Shown: positions 23,118 through 36,138 of the stretch, one piece after another
Layout of the letters: every line of letters begins with the position of its first letter
Position numbering within the stretch: position 1 is the first letter of the stretch
From: Termitomyces sp. T153
Taxonomy: Eukaryota; Basidiomycota; Agaricomycetes; Agaricales; Lyophyllaceae
Direction: 5' to 3'
Assembly: GCA_018296165.2 (NCBI GenBank)
Contig: JACKQL020000156.1
Location: 1 to 64,000 of the forward strand
Length of the DNA: 64,000 nucleotides
Position numbers and translations under genes: made by a program
The notes under the pieces: model-generated
Databases searched by the model: none
Told to the model about the DNA's origin: nothing
The model's input: the letters and a program-made list of their open reading frames with translations, nothing else

Positions 23118-24642
23118 TAATGGCTCAAAAAACTGTTCCAATGTTTTATACTTTTTAAGAAATGACATTGGCATAAGGATTGGAAGTACCTAGAATTCTG
23201 GTTGAATCAGGTAAGGCACTATGGCATTGTAGCTACAATAATTTGAATCAAAACTGATGGAGTAATGACCATTTTGAAATATTCACTCATTGGGACAGTT
23301 TTTTGAGCCTCTTTAACTTTGCATGTTTATCTCTATTTTTGTCAGAAATAAAGAGTAAGTATGTGGGAATATCAACACAGTCATGTAACCATGCTTGGTT
23401 ATATTTGGGAGTGGTTCAAGTTGGTTGAACCACATCTTGACCTTGAATCACCATTGTAAAAGCTACTGCACCTGCACAATGCTCTACTGTTGCTTCTCTC
23501 CTTGCTCAAGAGTATTCTCTACATTATATTGGAGATAAAACTGGTCTAGGGAAATCTACTATTGAGAGGATTGGTAGAGAGTTGGATAGGGACAAGGAAA
23601 ACCATCCTGGAGGCCATCCTGCTAAGCATACTCTATGCAAGAAACAGGCTATTGTTTGACAAATCTCAACTGGGAGACTTGATACAGCTGTTCAGGCCAC
23701 CAAGTTTATTGACAACATCATTTCCAACCCTGCCTTTCTTTAGACTGTCTGGAATGTGCTGAAGGATGAGAGGTATCAGTCTGCTACAAGGTGGAAAGTT
23801 CCTATGTTCAAAGCTAGATATTGGCAACTACAACATGGGCTCAAGAGCATAAGGACTGGACTGTAGAGGACTGGAAAAGAGTGTTGTGGACAGATGAGAC
23901 AAGGATTAACTGGATTATATCAGATGGGAAGTGGTATGTGTGGAAGCAACAAGGAGAAGGCATTTCAAACCAAACTACTACATCTACTGTGAAACATAGA
24001 GGAAATAATCTTATGTTATGGAGCTGTATGGGTTGGAATGAGGTAGAAAAGCTGGTAGAGCTGGTGGGGATCATGAATGCAGAGCAGTATTGTGAAATTT
24101 TTGATGATGGAGCAAAGGAGGCTACTTTCAACAAGACAATGACTCCAAACACAACTACAAGAGGGCTAACAAATGGTTTGAAGATAACAACTTTGATGTC
24201 CTCCAGTGGCCAGCCCAATCTCCTTATCTTAACTCTTTAAACACCTCCGGGAGAACCTCAAGGAACAGCTTAGGCAGTATAAAATACCTCTTCATGGTGT
24301 GCATGAATTCTGGGACAGAGTTGCAAAAAAGTGGGATGAAATACCACCATAGGGATGCCAAAAACTGATAGAAAGCATGTCTAGAAGAATTCAAGCAGTT
24401 ATCAAGGCAAATGGAGGACATACAAAGTACTAAATACCAAAATTAGAGATGCTCAAGAAACTGTCCCAATGAGTAAATATTTTAAAATGGCCATTACTCT
24501 GTCAGTTTTAATTCAAATTTCATAAGCCTATGACACCATAGTACATTACATGATTTAACCAGAATTTTAGGTACTTCCAATCCTTCATGCCAATGTTACT
24601 TTCAAAAAGTCTCAAACATCAGGACAGTTTTTTGAGCCACTG
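23118..24642 (+). mobile_element. Tc1/mariner DNA transposon, decayed
   Basis: 1525 bp with long terminal inverted repeats of about 190 bp (left 23118-23310, right 24450-24642). The right end inverted reads CAGTGGCTCAAAAAACTGTC, and GGGACAGTTTTTTGAGCC is repeated at the inner end of the left arm. TA duplications lie at 23116-23117 and 24643-24644. It carries a broken transposase. Confidence 0.88.
23821..24433 (+). pseudogene. Tc1/mariner transposase remnant
   Basis: DDE-family transposase C-terminal half: WKRVLWTDETRINWI carries the first catalytic Asp, and a frame-shifted stretch near 24135 encodes QQDND with the second. WPAQSP near 24210 is the block before the third acidic residue. A frameshift near 24120 and stops after 24237 destroy it. 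The N-terminal HTH half is not recognisable. Confidence 0.82.
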
Positions 24643-24644
24643 TA

Positions 24645-25690
24645 ATGCCATCCACAAGGAGCCATCCTTCTTGGGAATGCACAATAATGGTGCAGCCTGG
24701 TTGGCTGCACAAGGTTCCCACCACTTCACATGCACATAGCAGTTGATTTTTTCCCATAATTGCTGCTGAAGTGATTTGGAACACCTCAGCATGAAGGATG
24801 AGTAGTGCTTGGTCTCATATATAAGATTTATCTCATAGTTGACCTCACACCATATAGGAAGTTCCTCCTTCATACCATTGATGATGTCTTGAAACTTGTC
24901 ATACCACTGCTGCCAAAGACATGGAATATCATCTTCTGTCAGCTTGGAAGGCCAAGCCTTCTCCTTCTCTGCTTTAGGCCAAGGACATTGCTCATCCTTG
25001 GCTAACTTCAAAGGTAGTACTCCTCTTTTGTACTTGTCCTGCAAGGCCATCAGGCAATTTTCAGATTCATCTAGGATATTTCACCATGTAGAATGATCTT
25101 TTATCCTATGCATACTTGTGTTCCATAAGTAATGAAACTTGCTAGGCTTGGATATCTCATCCTCCATAGCCATTTAATATGTCTCAGTGGCAGGGGTTGC
25201 TTGTCTTACCCCTTCTTGCCATGTCAGGTCAACAATAACTTAGTTTCATTCTGGTGGCATACATGGATTATATGCTCACTTGAGGGTTGGCTCCAGGATT
25301 GGTCTGTCCCAAATTCTCCACTCCTTCGAGTTCAATACCTCCACTTTAGTAGGTACTTGTTCAGCTGGTTTTGATGCTTTTGAGGGTCACACCCTCCATT
25401 CTCCCTCTTGAAGAGTATCAAGCTCCAATACCACCAGAGATGAGTGATTATCAGGCAGGCTATTAGTTATCCAAACCACATCCCCATCTTCTGCATCCTC
25501 CATGGTGGCATGCTTCATTCCACTGGCTAGTCAAGGCTGCTCATCATGGCACTTCCCTGTTATACAAAACCATCAAAGATGGCCATCCACATCCTCTAGC
25601 TCCAATCAATGAGCTGGAGTAGCACCTCCATTAATGACCACTTGGTCATCAAGGAAGTCTAAAAGGACATTATATGTTCTCATAAATGCA
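24645..25690 (-). pseudogene. fragment of another LTR-retrotransposon pol (element F)
   Basis: Minus-strand frame, best at 25050-24645, with an RT entry block: LPIWCEVNYEINLIYETK, KINCYVHVKWWEPCAANQAA and PLLCIPKKDGSL. Upstream minus-strand pieces (25690-25100) look like the protease-RT linker. Across chromovirus C, the bases right of 40497 appear to continue this frame (a DIANFDHYDI-like protease block). C therefore seems to have inserted into element F. Whether the Tc1 relic also lies inside F could not be shown. Confidence 0.6.
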
Positions 25691-25703
25691 TCCCTATGAT
25701 TAT

Positions 25704-26003
25704 TGTAAGGGCAACCTCTGGAGGCTGTGGCTCAATCACACAACTGGCAGAGGGAAATCCAAAGTCTATTCAACACAGTACAATGTCTACAAGTAGGACT
25801 ACACACCTGGCAGAGGGAGATTCAAAGAGAACAAGTCTGAGGATCTCCAATGCCAGAGTTTGGAAAAATTACTCCAGTCACATGACCTTGCTAAACATGT
25901 GCATACCTTGCCATGTGGGTTCTGTGCAGAACACACATGGCAACTGATCATGTGACCAAATACATGACCAAGCCAAGCATGTGCATTGGCAGTTCCCCTG
26001 ACA
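25704..26003 (-). repeat. chromovirus C 3' LTR
   Basis: 300 bp. On plus it reads TGTAAGGGC...CCCTGACA, the reverse complement of the TGTCAGGG...CCCTTACA LTR type. It lacks the 103-bp duplication present in the other LTR. Confidence 0.85.
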
Positions 26004-26022
26004 TCACCCCCTCTCTAGCGTG

Positions 26023-29000
26023 TGTCAGGGAACTTCCATTTCTCACCTCTGCAACTTGTTCCAGCACCTCCACAGCTTGTTTGATGTCTCTAGGGCTCTT
26101 TCTGGAACCCTGGAGATCTTCGGAGAACTGCAGAGTTCTCTGTATTACCTCAGCAATTATTGCCCTAGGGTTAGGAGTAGCTCCAGTCATCTGTACAGTA
26201 GTTCCCATGCCTCCACCACCTGCTGATGCACTATACCAAGCAGCAGGGATCCTTAGACTTGTTCTTTTCAGAGTCTCCTCTGCTAGACAATTAGTTACTG
26301 ATTGTATTATTGTCTACTCTGCTAATATACTTTGGATTCCTCTCTGCTAGCTGTGTGACTCCAATTTGCTGCCCCAGAGGTTGCCCTTACAGCAGAACAA
26401 GTCTCCTAAAACTGGTCTGGAAGCCCCTCATAGCCACAAAGAACCTCCAAGCTGCTACTCATTGCTTCCCCACCAGAACTAAACACCATGGAGTTCTATG
26501 TCTCAGCTTGCCAATCCAGACACACTCTCAGAGGCCCTGGCCCCACAGGACAAAGCCTGGACTTGCCTGCTTCACCTAGAAACCCAGGTGCAATTAATGC
26601 AATCATCTCTCACTCACTATACTACCAAACTCTCTACTCTCTGTCAAACAACCAATCTTATCTCCCAGTCTCTCCAGGTGCTGCTTGAATGCCTACCCCC
26701 TAACTCCACCCCTCCTGCAGCTATGGAACCAGCCCCAACCACATCTGCACTTGTCTCTGCAGCTCCAGTGACCTTATGGCTACAAATTTCACATCCCATG
26801 CTACCAGATGTGTATAATTGCACCTGCTCTGGCAGGGAGCAATTCCTGCAGTCCTGCCTCACCTATATCCACCTCAGCAGGGATGCCTTTGACTCTGACA
26901 TGTTGAAAATAGCCTGGGTGCTATCATATATGAAGACTGGACATGCCTCTACTTACACGCTGCAAGTCTTCTGCCACTCCAGAAGTGTTGAAAGCTTTCT
27001 AGACTGGGCTGCCTTTGAGAAGGACTTCTGTGCAGAGTTTTTTACATTAGACCCTGCCAAGACCACAGCCTTGATGCTACATGATAGGGATCAGTATAAA
27101 CAAGGGAAGTGTACACTGGATGAGTACATTGACTCATTCCAGGCTCTGGTGAAGCAGACTGCTTACCCCAATGGCCTCCAACTATGCCTTACTTTCTGGG
27201 ATGGCTTGCACCCCACACTGGTGGAACACATTGACAATCTGGTGGAGGGCCACCCCAATGATGAAAAGATTGTGTCATAGTATGAGGTGGCCCAGGACCA
27301 ATGGCAACTCATAGAGATCCAGAGGGAGCTCTGCTGCCCCCATTCTGCACTGCACCCAGTTCTAATCAGCAATTTCCACTACCCTGCACCTGCCCATCCA
27401 ATGCCAGCCTTTACTCCAGCAGCATGCCCTCTGCCACTGGGGATTTCCATAGATGTGGACACTACCAGGCAGCTCTGCCACTGTGCTGGAGATGCCAGAA
27501 GCCTGGACACTTTGCATGGCACTGCTCCCTGGGCCTGGAGGTATGCTATCTTTCCACAGCAGAGTAGGAGGAACTCCTCCTATGGCTGTTGGCTGCAAAG
27601 GATGCCACTGGAGCTCCATTGCTGGATGAGCCTACACCAGAGTTGACTCTGGAGGAGATCAGTGCATGTGCCTCACCTCTGGAGCTGGAGGGGGATTTTT
27701 AGTTGAGCAATGGATGAGGTGTACACCTCTATCACTGGGTGCTAACAGGTTCTCATGTCTGTCGATAGAAAGTGAAACTGCCTTTTCCAATGCCCTTCAT
27801 TCTGAGACAGAAGAACCTCAATGCCCCCCTTCAGACATACAAACACTAACTCTGGAGCCCCCGCCAAGCTCCCCAACACCTCCAAAGGTCCATTGGTGCA
27901 GCCCTGCTTGGGCACATCAAATGCCCTGACAGTATGTGATGGCCTCTGCCCTGTCCACCAACTCCCTGCACCTTGATGTGGAGATTGAGATGACAGACAC
28001 TCAGCAAACCCATGGAGTCACTGCTCTTCTGGACAGCAGAGTGATGGGACTATTCCTGGACTTGGAGTTCATCAAATGCCACAGCCTGACTATGCAGCCC
28101 CTCCCCAAGCCCATTCCTGTCTACAACATTGACAGAATGCCTAACAAAGCAGGTGCTATCAACTCCATGGTTGATCTGGTCCTCCATTATCAGAACCATA
28201 TGGAGCATGCTGTATTTGCTGTCACTAGCTTGGGAAGGCAGGACATGATCCTTGGTTTCACATGGCTCTGGGAGCACAACTCCAAGGTTGATTGGACCAA
28301 AGGGAAGGTAACCATAAGCAAGTGCCCCTGGAAGTGTTCCGCCTGTGCTGTAGAGGACAGAGCAGAGTGCTGGGCCCAAGTTTGGGAGCATGTAGCCATC
28401 TGCACATGTCATGCCAGCCCTCTCCTCTTTGCAGATCTATACCTCCTGGATCCCCTGCCTCTGGCATTCCCTCATAGAGAGGCCCTCTACAAGGATGATT
28501 GGAGCAACAGCAGAGCCCCAGAGGAGGAGCATGAAGGGGAGTTTGGTGGCATATGTGAGCCAGAGCTCCTAGACAAAGTGGTAGAAGTGGGGGATTGAAT
28601 TTATGCTACCACCATACACCTGCTGCCCTCTGTTGCAGAGATCCAGGCTAGCCAGACCATGTCTCAACAGCTGGCCCAGGCATTGGCTGCTAATGCTACT
28701 CCTCAAGAGTTCCAGGATGTGGTACCCCCTTATCTTCATGCATTCAAGGATGTGTTCTCCAAAGCTTTATTTGACTCACTTCCAGAGCACAAGAGGTGGG
28801 ACCACACCATCAAACTGCTACCAGACTCAGCACCCTCCAGTCGTAAGGTCTACCTGCTCACACTCCAGGAACAGGACAAGCTTGACCCATTCCTACAGGA
28901 GAACCTAGACTCTAGTTGCATCTGCCCATCCAAGTCTCCGATGGCTTCTCCAGTCTTCTTCATCAAAAAGAAGGATGGCTCCCTCCAACTGGTCCAGGAC

Positions 29001-32000
29001 TACTGGGTACTCAACACCATGATGGTAAAGAACTGTTACCCTCTCTTCCTCATCTCCAAGCTCATCAACAACCTTTAGAGTGCACAATATTTCACTAAGC
29101 TGGACATCCAGTGGAGTTACAACAACATGCACATTCAAGAGGGAGATGAGTGGAAGGCTGCCTTCCAGACCAACCAGGGATTGTTCAAGCTGCTTGTTAT
29201 GTTCTTCAGACTCACCAATAGCCCTGCCACCTTCTAGACTATGATGAACAACATCTTCCAGGACCTTATAGCAGAGGGCATAGTGTGTGTGTATCTTGAA
29301 GACATCCTCTTCTATACTAAAATGCTGGAGGAACATGGTTGGATTACTCACCTTGTCCTGGAATGCCTCCACCAGCACCAGCTCTACCTCAAGCCAGAGA
29401 AGTGCAAGTTTGAACAAATCTGGATCAAGTACCTGAGCCTGATCATATCACATGGAACCATGGAGATGGACCTAGTGAAGGTAGCAGGCATAGTGGAGTG
29501 GCCAGAGCCCCAGAACAAGGAGGTGCAGGCATTCCTTGGTTTTGCAAACTTTTACTGGAGATTCTACCAGGACTTCTCACACCATGCCTGTCCACTATTT
29601 GACCTCACAGAAAAGGATGTTCTGTGGAGTTGAGGACCTCTGGAGCAAATGGCCTTTGACACTCTCAAGCACACTGTGACCTCTGGACCTGTCCTCCTCT
29701 TCCCAGACAACAATTCTCCCTTCTGGGTGGAGGCTGACAGCTCTGACTTTGCCACTGGAGCTATGCTCTCATAGCAATCTCTGGAGGATGGGAAGTGGCA
29801 TCCAGTGGCCTTTTACTCCAAGAGCCTGAATGCAGTGGAATGGAACTACAAGCTCTATGACAAAGAGATGCTAGCCATCATCTGGTTATTTAAGGAGTGG
29901 TGGCACTTCCTGGAGAGTGCATGGCACAAGTTTGAGGTCTGGACAGATCACAAGAACCTTGAATACTTCTGGACAGCCAAGAAGCTCAATTGCTGACAGG
30001 CCTGGTGGTCCCTCTACCTTGCCAACTTTGACTTCTCTTTGCACCACAAGCCTGGCTAGAGCATGGGAAAACCAGATGCCCTGTCCTGGAGAGTGGACCA
30101 TGGCACAGGGGAAGAGGATAACAGCAATATTATGCTCCTCCACCCTGAATTGTTTGTAATCCAAGCCATGAAGGGTCTTGCTGTTGAGGGAGCAAAAGCA
30201 GACATTCTCTGGAACATATGGTGGGGTAATTGGGATGGTCAGCAGGAGGAGCTGGTGGTGCAAGCTGCTTGGACACTGAAGTTGGGGCATACCACTGGTG
30301 CCAAGGTGGTCCACACTGATGAATGGGCCCTCTGAGATGGAATCCTGACCTTCTGAGACCATATCTACATCTCCAACATTCTGGAGCTCTGTCAGAGGAT
30401 TGTGGAGCAACACCACAACTCCTGCATCACAGAGCACCCTAGATGGTGGAAGACACTGGAGCTAGTATTGCAGAACTATTGGTGGCCCCAGATGTCCCAG
30501 TATATTGGGTCCTACACTAGTACCTGTAATCTCTGCCTCCAGACTAAGCCCCAGTGCCAACTCCTCTACAGACAGTTACACCTGCTACCCATGCCCACAG
30601 AACAATGGAGTGTGGCATCCATGGACTTCATTGTAGAGCTCCCTGATGCCCACAGTTATGATGCAATCATAGTAGTAGTAGACCTATATAGCAAGCAAGC
30701 ACACTTCATTCCAACTCACACTACCTGCTCTGCCATGAGCACTGCAAACCTGTACTGGAGGAATGTCTGGAAGCTCCACAGCCTCTCCAATGCCTATGTC
30801 TCAGATTGGGGACCACAATTTGTGGCAAAATTCACCTGGGAGCTCTACTGACTGCTCAGAGTGAAGCTCCACACCACTACTACCTATTACCCACAGTCTA
30901 ATGGCCAGACAAAACATGTAAACCAGGAGCTAGAGCAGTATCTCCACCTCTTTTGCAATGAGCACCAAGATGACTGGGACAAACTCCTCCCTGATGCTGA
31001 ATTCCAATACAACAACCACATTCATGTGTCCACTCAGTTTTCCCCATTCTTCCTTGACACAGGACAGCATCCATGCATGAGTTTTGAACCCTGGGCCCAG
31101 CCCTCAGAGAATGAGGCAGTAAACAAATTTGTGGACCAGATGAAGAGATTGCAGGAGGAGGCTCGGGCAGCACTGGCAAAGGCAAAGGATGACATAGTGC
31201 AATACTACACTGCAGGAGGACTCCAGAGCACCAATATCAGCCTGAAGATCAAGTCTACCTGGATGCCTCTGACATTATGACTACCTGGCCCTCAAAAAAG
31301 CTGTTGCACTGGCAGTTGGGGCCTTTTACAGTAGAATAAGAGGTAGAACCCTTGGCCTATTGACTCCAGTGCCCCCTGGGAATGCACCAGCTTCATCCAG
31401 TGTTCAACATGGTCAAACTAACTCTGGCCCCTAAGGATCCTTTTCCAGAGCATTGTCTGCCACCTCCACCACCCCCCATGGTAGTCAACAACAACAAGGA
31501 ATATGAGGTGGAGGAAATCCTGAATAGCTGTTTATTCCAGAGACAATTATAATACAAGGTGAAGTGAAAAGGCTACAGGATCAAGGATATCTCCTGGGAG
31601 CTATGGGAGAATATACATGCTCCCAGACTTGTCAAGGAGTTCCACTGGAGACATCCAGAGGCCCTGCATGCCATATGGGGGATCTATCCTATCTCACTAG
31701 CAGACCAAGCAATCAGGGACTTCTTTTACCCCACACGTCAAGATGCCGCACACTAGAGAGAGGGTGATGTTAGAGGACTTCAATTTCCAACCTCTGCAAC
31801 TTGTTCCAGTGCCTCCACAGCTTGTTCAATGTCTCCGGGGCTCTTTTTGAAACTCCAGAGTTCTCTGTATTACCTCAGCAATCATTGCCCTAGGGTTAGG
31901 AGTAGCTCTGGTCATCTGTACAGTAGTTCCCATGCCTCCACTGCCCACTGATGCACTACACCAAGCAGCAGGGATCCTTAGACTTGTTCTCTTTGGATTT

Positions 32001-32117
32001 CCCTCTGCTAGGGTGATTAGTTACTGATTGTATCATTGTCTACTCTACTAATATACTTTGGATTCCCCTCTGCTAGCTGTGTGACTCCAATCTGCTGCCC
32101 CAGAGGTTGCTCTTACA
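26023..32117 (+). mobile_element. chromovirus (Ty3/gypsy) B, full-length decayed copy
   Basis: 6095 bp, plus strand, inserted about 20 bp inside the 3' LTR of chromovirus C. 5' LTR 26023-26391 (TGTCAGGGA...CCCTTACA), 3' LTR 31768-32117. Target duplication GCGTG (26018-26022) and GTGTG (32118-32122), differing by one CpG-type C-to-T. It holds the most complete coding region of the Ty3 elements here. Confidence 0.92.
26498..31756 (+). pseudogene. chromovirus B gag-pol pseudogene
   Basis: Gag (26498-27280) is followed by a C-x2-C-x4-H-x4-C knuckle (CWRCQKPGHFAWHC) near 27480. Protease near 28015 reads LLDSR where LLDSG is expected. RT spans 28660-29630 (FFIKKKDGSLQLVQDY), its active box changed to YLED near 29290. 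RNase H is at 29730-29996 (FYSKSLNAVEWNY, WTDHKNLEYF). Integrase runs 30402-31280 with HHCC and MDFIVELP, but reads VSDWGPQF where VSDRGPQF is usual and has Lys in place of the catalytic Glu (NGQTKHVNQE). A chromodomain follows at 31490-31630. In-frame TGA stops, e.g. near 29995, match CGA codons. Confidence 0.9.
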
Positions 32118-34317
32118 GTGTGCAGCATCTCAATGCACTGGGTAGAAGAAGTCACAAATTGCCTGATCAGCTATTAAGATAGGATGGATGCCCTGGATGT
32201 TTTTAGGGGCATTGGAATGCCTATGGTAGAAGTCCTGGACCAGGGTTAGTGCACGTTGATAAGACCCAGTTGTTGCTGAGCACCATTTTTGGCATTTCGG
32301 ATTTAGCAGCAGCTGACTAGTTTAAATTTGGCATAAGTTATAACACTCAGCACATGGGGCCCAGCCCAGTGTCAGGATTAATGTAGCCCTCACACAGGAT
32401 CTTAGTGACCACGAGACTTATCAGTCATGAGGAATATCACATGGAGCCTGGACTTTGGATCTAGGACAGTAAGGCCAGGACTTTTTCTAGCTACGATTAT
32501 TAGTGACTCTAGCAGCTTCTTGATGACAAAATGGCTTTCTCTTACCATATACAGACATATTGCCAGACACATACCTTTTTACTATTATTCCCCTTGTTGA
32601 GGCTTACCAATATACTTGAATGGCATCTACACTTCAGAGACTTTACTTATAGTTTTCACTTAGTTACAGACTGATGCCTCATATGAACCATAAACACATT
32701 GACAGATGCTGTCACTAGTGGCAACTATTTGCTTACTTTCCCATACTATACTTTTGAATCATATGAATACTGCCTGTATATAGACACTCATGAATCAAAT
32801 AAATCCTCCTCAAATCAAACCCATTTATCTCTAAGCCTACCAGCTTGAGAATTCACTTTGCCTCTACCTTCACTCTATTTCTTCACTTGCCGTTGACTTT
32901 GACTTATTAACAAGTCTTACCAACTTTGACCTTGACCTAGTGTGGTGCCAACTGTGGGCGCCCTTTGTGTTATCTCAACTTAGCGATGTTAGCAACTGCA
33001 GCTAGTGACTAGTTTACATTTGTCCTCTGATTCCATCTCCCTATTACTGTTTCCTCCTTTCTATTCTATTCCCTCACTCCCCTACCACTGTTAAGAGTTT
33101 GCTTTGTCTTAGCAATGCTTCCTGCCTTCACCCATTCTCCTTTCAGTCACTAGCAACTTAGGCTAGCAATAGCGACTCCTCTCAACTTCACCTTATAACA
33201 CAGCTCTTGCTCTTGTTCTCTGGGACAGTTACTGACTTGCCCTCTACTATCAACTTCCTACTGCCAGCTACCCTATCTAGTGACTAGGGCCAGGGTTCTC
33301 TTTTAGGTTTCCTGCACTGCACTAGGCAGCATAGGAGCACATCAATGTACATTAGCCTGCAGTTTCCAAGAGATGTCCAATGCCATATCCCTTCTATTTC
33401 ACCTTGAACTGCAACTTCCCTTAAAATATTCTGCTATCCAAAATTTCCTCCACTTTATACTCCTCCTCATTGTCAACCAGAACTGGTGGGAGGGGTGGCT
33501 TAGGGCAGCAGCTGGGGATTGGATCCTCTGGGGCTGGAAATAGTTTGACAACATTAAAGACTGGGTGCAATTGGCATAGGCCTGCTGGGAGTTTAAGTCA
33601 GTATGCTAAAGGCCCCACCTTCTTCTTCACCATGAAGGGGCCAAGATAATGATGTGACAGTTTTCAAGATGGCCTTGTTGTCCTAATATCTGAGCTATCC
33701 AATCTCCTGGCTTGTAAACTGGGGCTGGTGTCCAGCAATGGTCATAGTAGCATGCCATGTCATCCTTGGCCTTTGTCAGGGAACAGGAGGACTGGCTTCA
33801 AGGTCACCACTTGCTTGAGGGCATCAAAGGCAGCTTGCTGTGGGGGCTCCCACCACCATGCTGTATCCTTAACTGCTGCCTTCCACTCATCCCCTTCTTT
33901 GATGTGTATGTTGTTGTAGCCCCAATGGACATCCAACTTTGTGAAGTAGCATGCACCACAAAGGTTATTGACAAGTTCTGAGATGAGTGGCAAAGGATAG
34001 TGATTCTTCACTGTAATTGCATTCAAGACATGATAATCCTGAACCAAATGAAGGGACCCATCCTTTTTCTTAATAAAAAAGACTGGGGAGGCCATTAAAG
34101 ACTTAGAGGGTTGTATTTGTCCTGAACTAAGATTCCCCTGCAGAAAAGCATCCAGTTCATCCTGCTCACAGGGTGCAAGTGGATAGACCTTGCAGCTGGA
34201 GGGCTCTGCATCTGGTATCAGCTTGATTGCATGATCCCACTGCTTGCACTCTGGAACTGAATCAAAGAAGGCCTTGGTGAATACATCCTCAAAGTCATGG
34301 AGGTGATTGGGAACCAT
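32118..34317 (-). pseudogene. chromovirus C pol, 3' half (RT start and chromodomain, middle deleted)
   Basis: Minus-strand frame from 34317: VFTKAFFDSVPECKQWDH, FFIKKKDGSLHLVQDY and LDVHWGYNN up to DEWKAAV near 33880. It then jumps directly to a QQAAFDALKQVV block, so the RT catalytic box is missing, and from about 33780 to the integrase C-terminus and chromodomain (DNEEEYKVEEILDSRI near 33470-33430). The chromodomain is cut by solo LTR D1 and finishes at 32256-32118. Confidence 0.85.
32257..33344 (+). mobile_element. solo LTR D1 (TGAT...ATCA family, 4-bp TSD)
   Basis: 1088 bp, TGATAAGACCC...GGAGCACATCA, inserted in the chromodomain of chromovirus C. Flanks ACGT (32253-32256) and ATGT (33345-33348), identical if one CpG decayed. 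A TATA-like promoter stretch (CTGTATATAGACACT near 32770) and an AATAAA follow LTR logic. The motif TAGTGACTAG/TAGCGAC recurs many times. Confidence 0.82.
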
Positions 34318-34621
34318 GCTACGGACAGGCTTGGGCTGTGAGTTTGCTGCAAATGCCTTAGCCAGATGCTGAGAAGTAGGCTGACTGGCTCAAATCTCCA
34401 CCACTATAGGAGGGGAGCAGAGAGTTGTAGCATAGATCTGATCACCCACCTCTATGGTCTTATTTGGAGACTCTGCATCTAGAGTATAGGTCCATTCTCC
34501 TTTGCCTTCCTCTTCCTCTGGAGATTCACACCCAATACCTCAGACATCCTTGTAGAGGGCCTCTCTCTAAGGAAATGCCAGAGGGGGGGGACTCAGGAGG
34601 TCAAGATCAGCATAAGGGAGA

Positions 34622-35781
34622 TGTCAGGTTCTGCTGACCATGGGGGCTCAGCTACACTGGGCGAGTCCTTACTAGGTGGATGTGCTTCCCTGCACTGACA
34701 CCTGGGCACTCGGAGGTGTTCCAAACACTGGGGACTTGTGAGGATAGCCAGAGGAAATTGATCTGAGCAAGTCTGGAGAGGTCCAGAGGAGTAGAGGATG
34801 AGTTGCGGGGAAGGGGGACGGGCTTGGCGGGGTTCAGGCATAAGTCCATGTATGAGTATTGCGGGTGCAGAGGAGGCAGAGGTTACGCAAATGGTGGGAG
34901 TGGAGTCAGAGTTCTAATGAGAGATCAACAGGGATTGGTGGGGTTCGGAGCTGAGTGTGTAGTGGGCTTTGGGGTTGGTAAAAGAGTGTCAGGGGTTCGT
35001 AATTGTAATCATGGAATTCATGAGGGCATTATGGTCAAGAGGTCTTGAACACAATAGACAGAATCAAACGAGATGAGATGAAGTCAAATGAAATGAGGCA
35101 GAGACAAGACGGGAATGAGAATAGATTCAGGCAGAGACACGGAATGATAACGACATGATAACAGAATAGAGACAAGATAAGACCAGGAGACTGAGTATAA
35201 GGAAAACGAGACACGGAACACAAAACATAAGAAGAAACAATCAGAAACACATCAGGCAAGGTAGGGAAGTAGATAGGTAGGTAGGTAGATTGATAATCTC
35301 AAGACTAGAGTATGAGGAGCTACTCTATGTCTTATATACTGACTACTGAAGAGCTCCAGGGACATTGGCTGTGGTGGCAGGGCTTGGCAGAGCTCGATGG
35401 AGTTGACAGGTGTCAGTTACGACTAGAGGGCAGGCCGCATTGATATGTTGATGGGATCAATTGTGATGCAGTCCATTCCAAGGTTGTTGTGATACCCCAG
35501 GGTAAGTCGGGGGAGCCAGAGTGTCGAGTTGATGATGTATAATGGGGTCAGGCATGGCAGGGGTGTGGTCCCAGGGGCTCAGGAAGTCCAGAGAAAGCAC
35601 CGGTGGCTGCAGGGAAGACATCAGAGTTGGCCAGGGGGCCGTCAAAGTTAGCCAAGAATGTGTCAGAGTTAGCCAAAGTAAACACGGAGTGCTGAGGAAG
35701 TCCAACAAAGCATTGGGGGAGGTTCTGGAGGATGGGGGTTTGTCGGGCAATGTATAGGGGTCCAGGGAACGGGTCATGACA
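34622..35781 (+). mobile_element. solo LTR, TGTCAGGTTC family, copy 4
   Basis: 1160 bp, ends TGTCAGGTTCTGCTGAC...GGTCATGACA. Perfect duplication GGAGA at 34617-34621 and 35782-35786. It retains clearly more CpG than copies 1-3, so it is probably the youngest of the four. Confidence 0.9.
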
Positions 35782-36138
35782 GGAGATGCCCAGCACAACA
35801 GACCCACATAGCAGCACACTCACAAACCTTGGCTCTCTGCTCCTTATGGGCTTCTTTTGCACAGGTAATGCAGCAATGTGGGCAGCGACTTATTTTCACC
35901 TCACTCTTAGTCCAGTCAATCTCTGGGTTGTGTTCATATAGCCAGGTGAACCCCAAGATCATGTCTTGCTTTTCCAAACTAGTGATAGCAAAAGCAGCTT
36001 GCTCTGAGTGGTCTTGTTAGTGGGGAACCAGGTCCACTATAGAGCAAATAGAGCTAGCTTCATTGAGCATGTCATCAACATTGTATATGGGGATAGGACA
36101 GGAGAGGGGGTGAGTAGTAAGGCAGTGTCATTGCACAT

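Noticed and set aside
23762..24237. Tc1 transposase as an active gene
   Set aside because: A frameshift near 24120, a missing N-terminal half and stops in the catalytic region.
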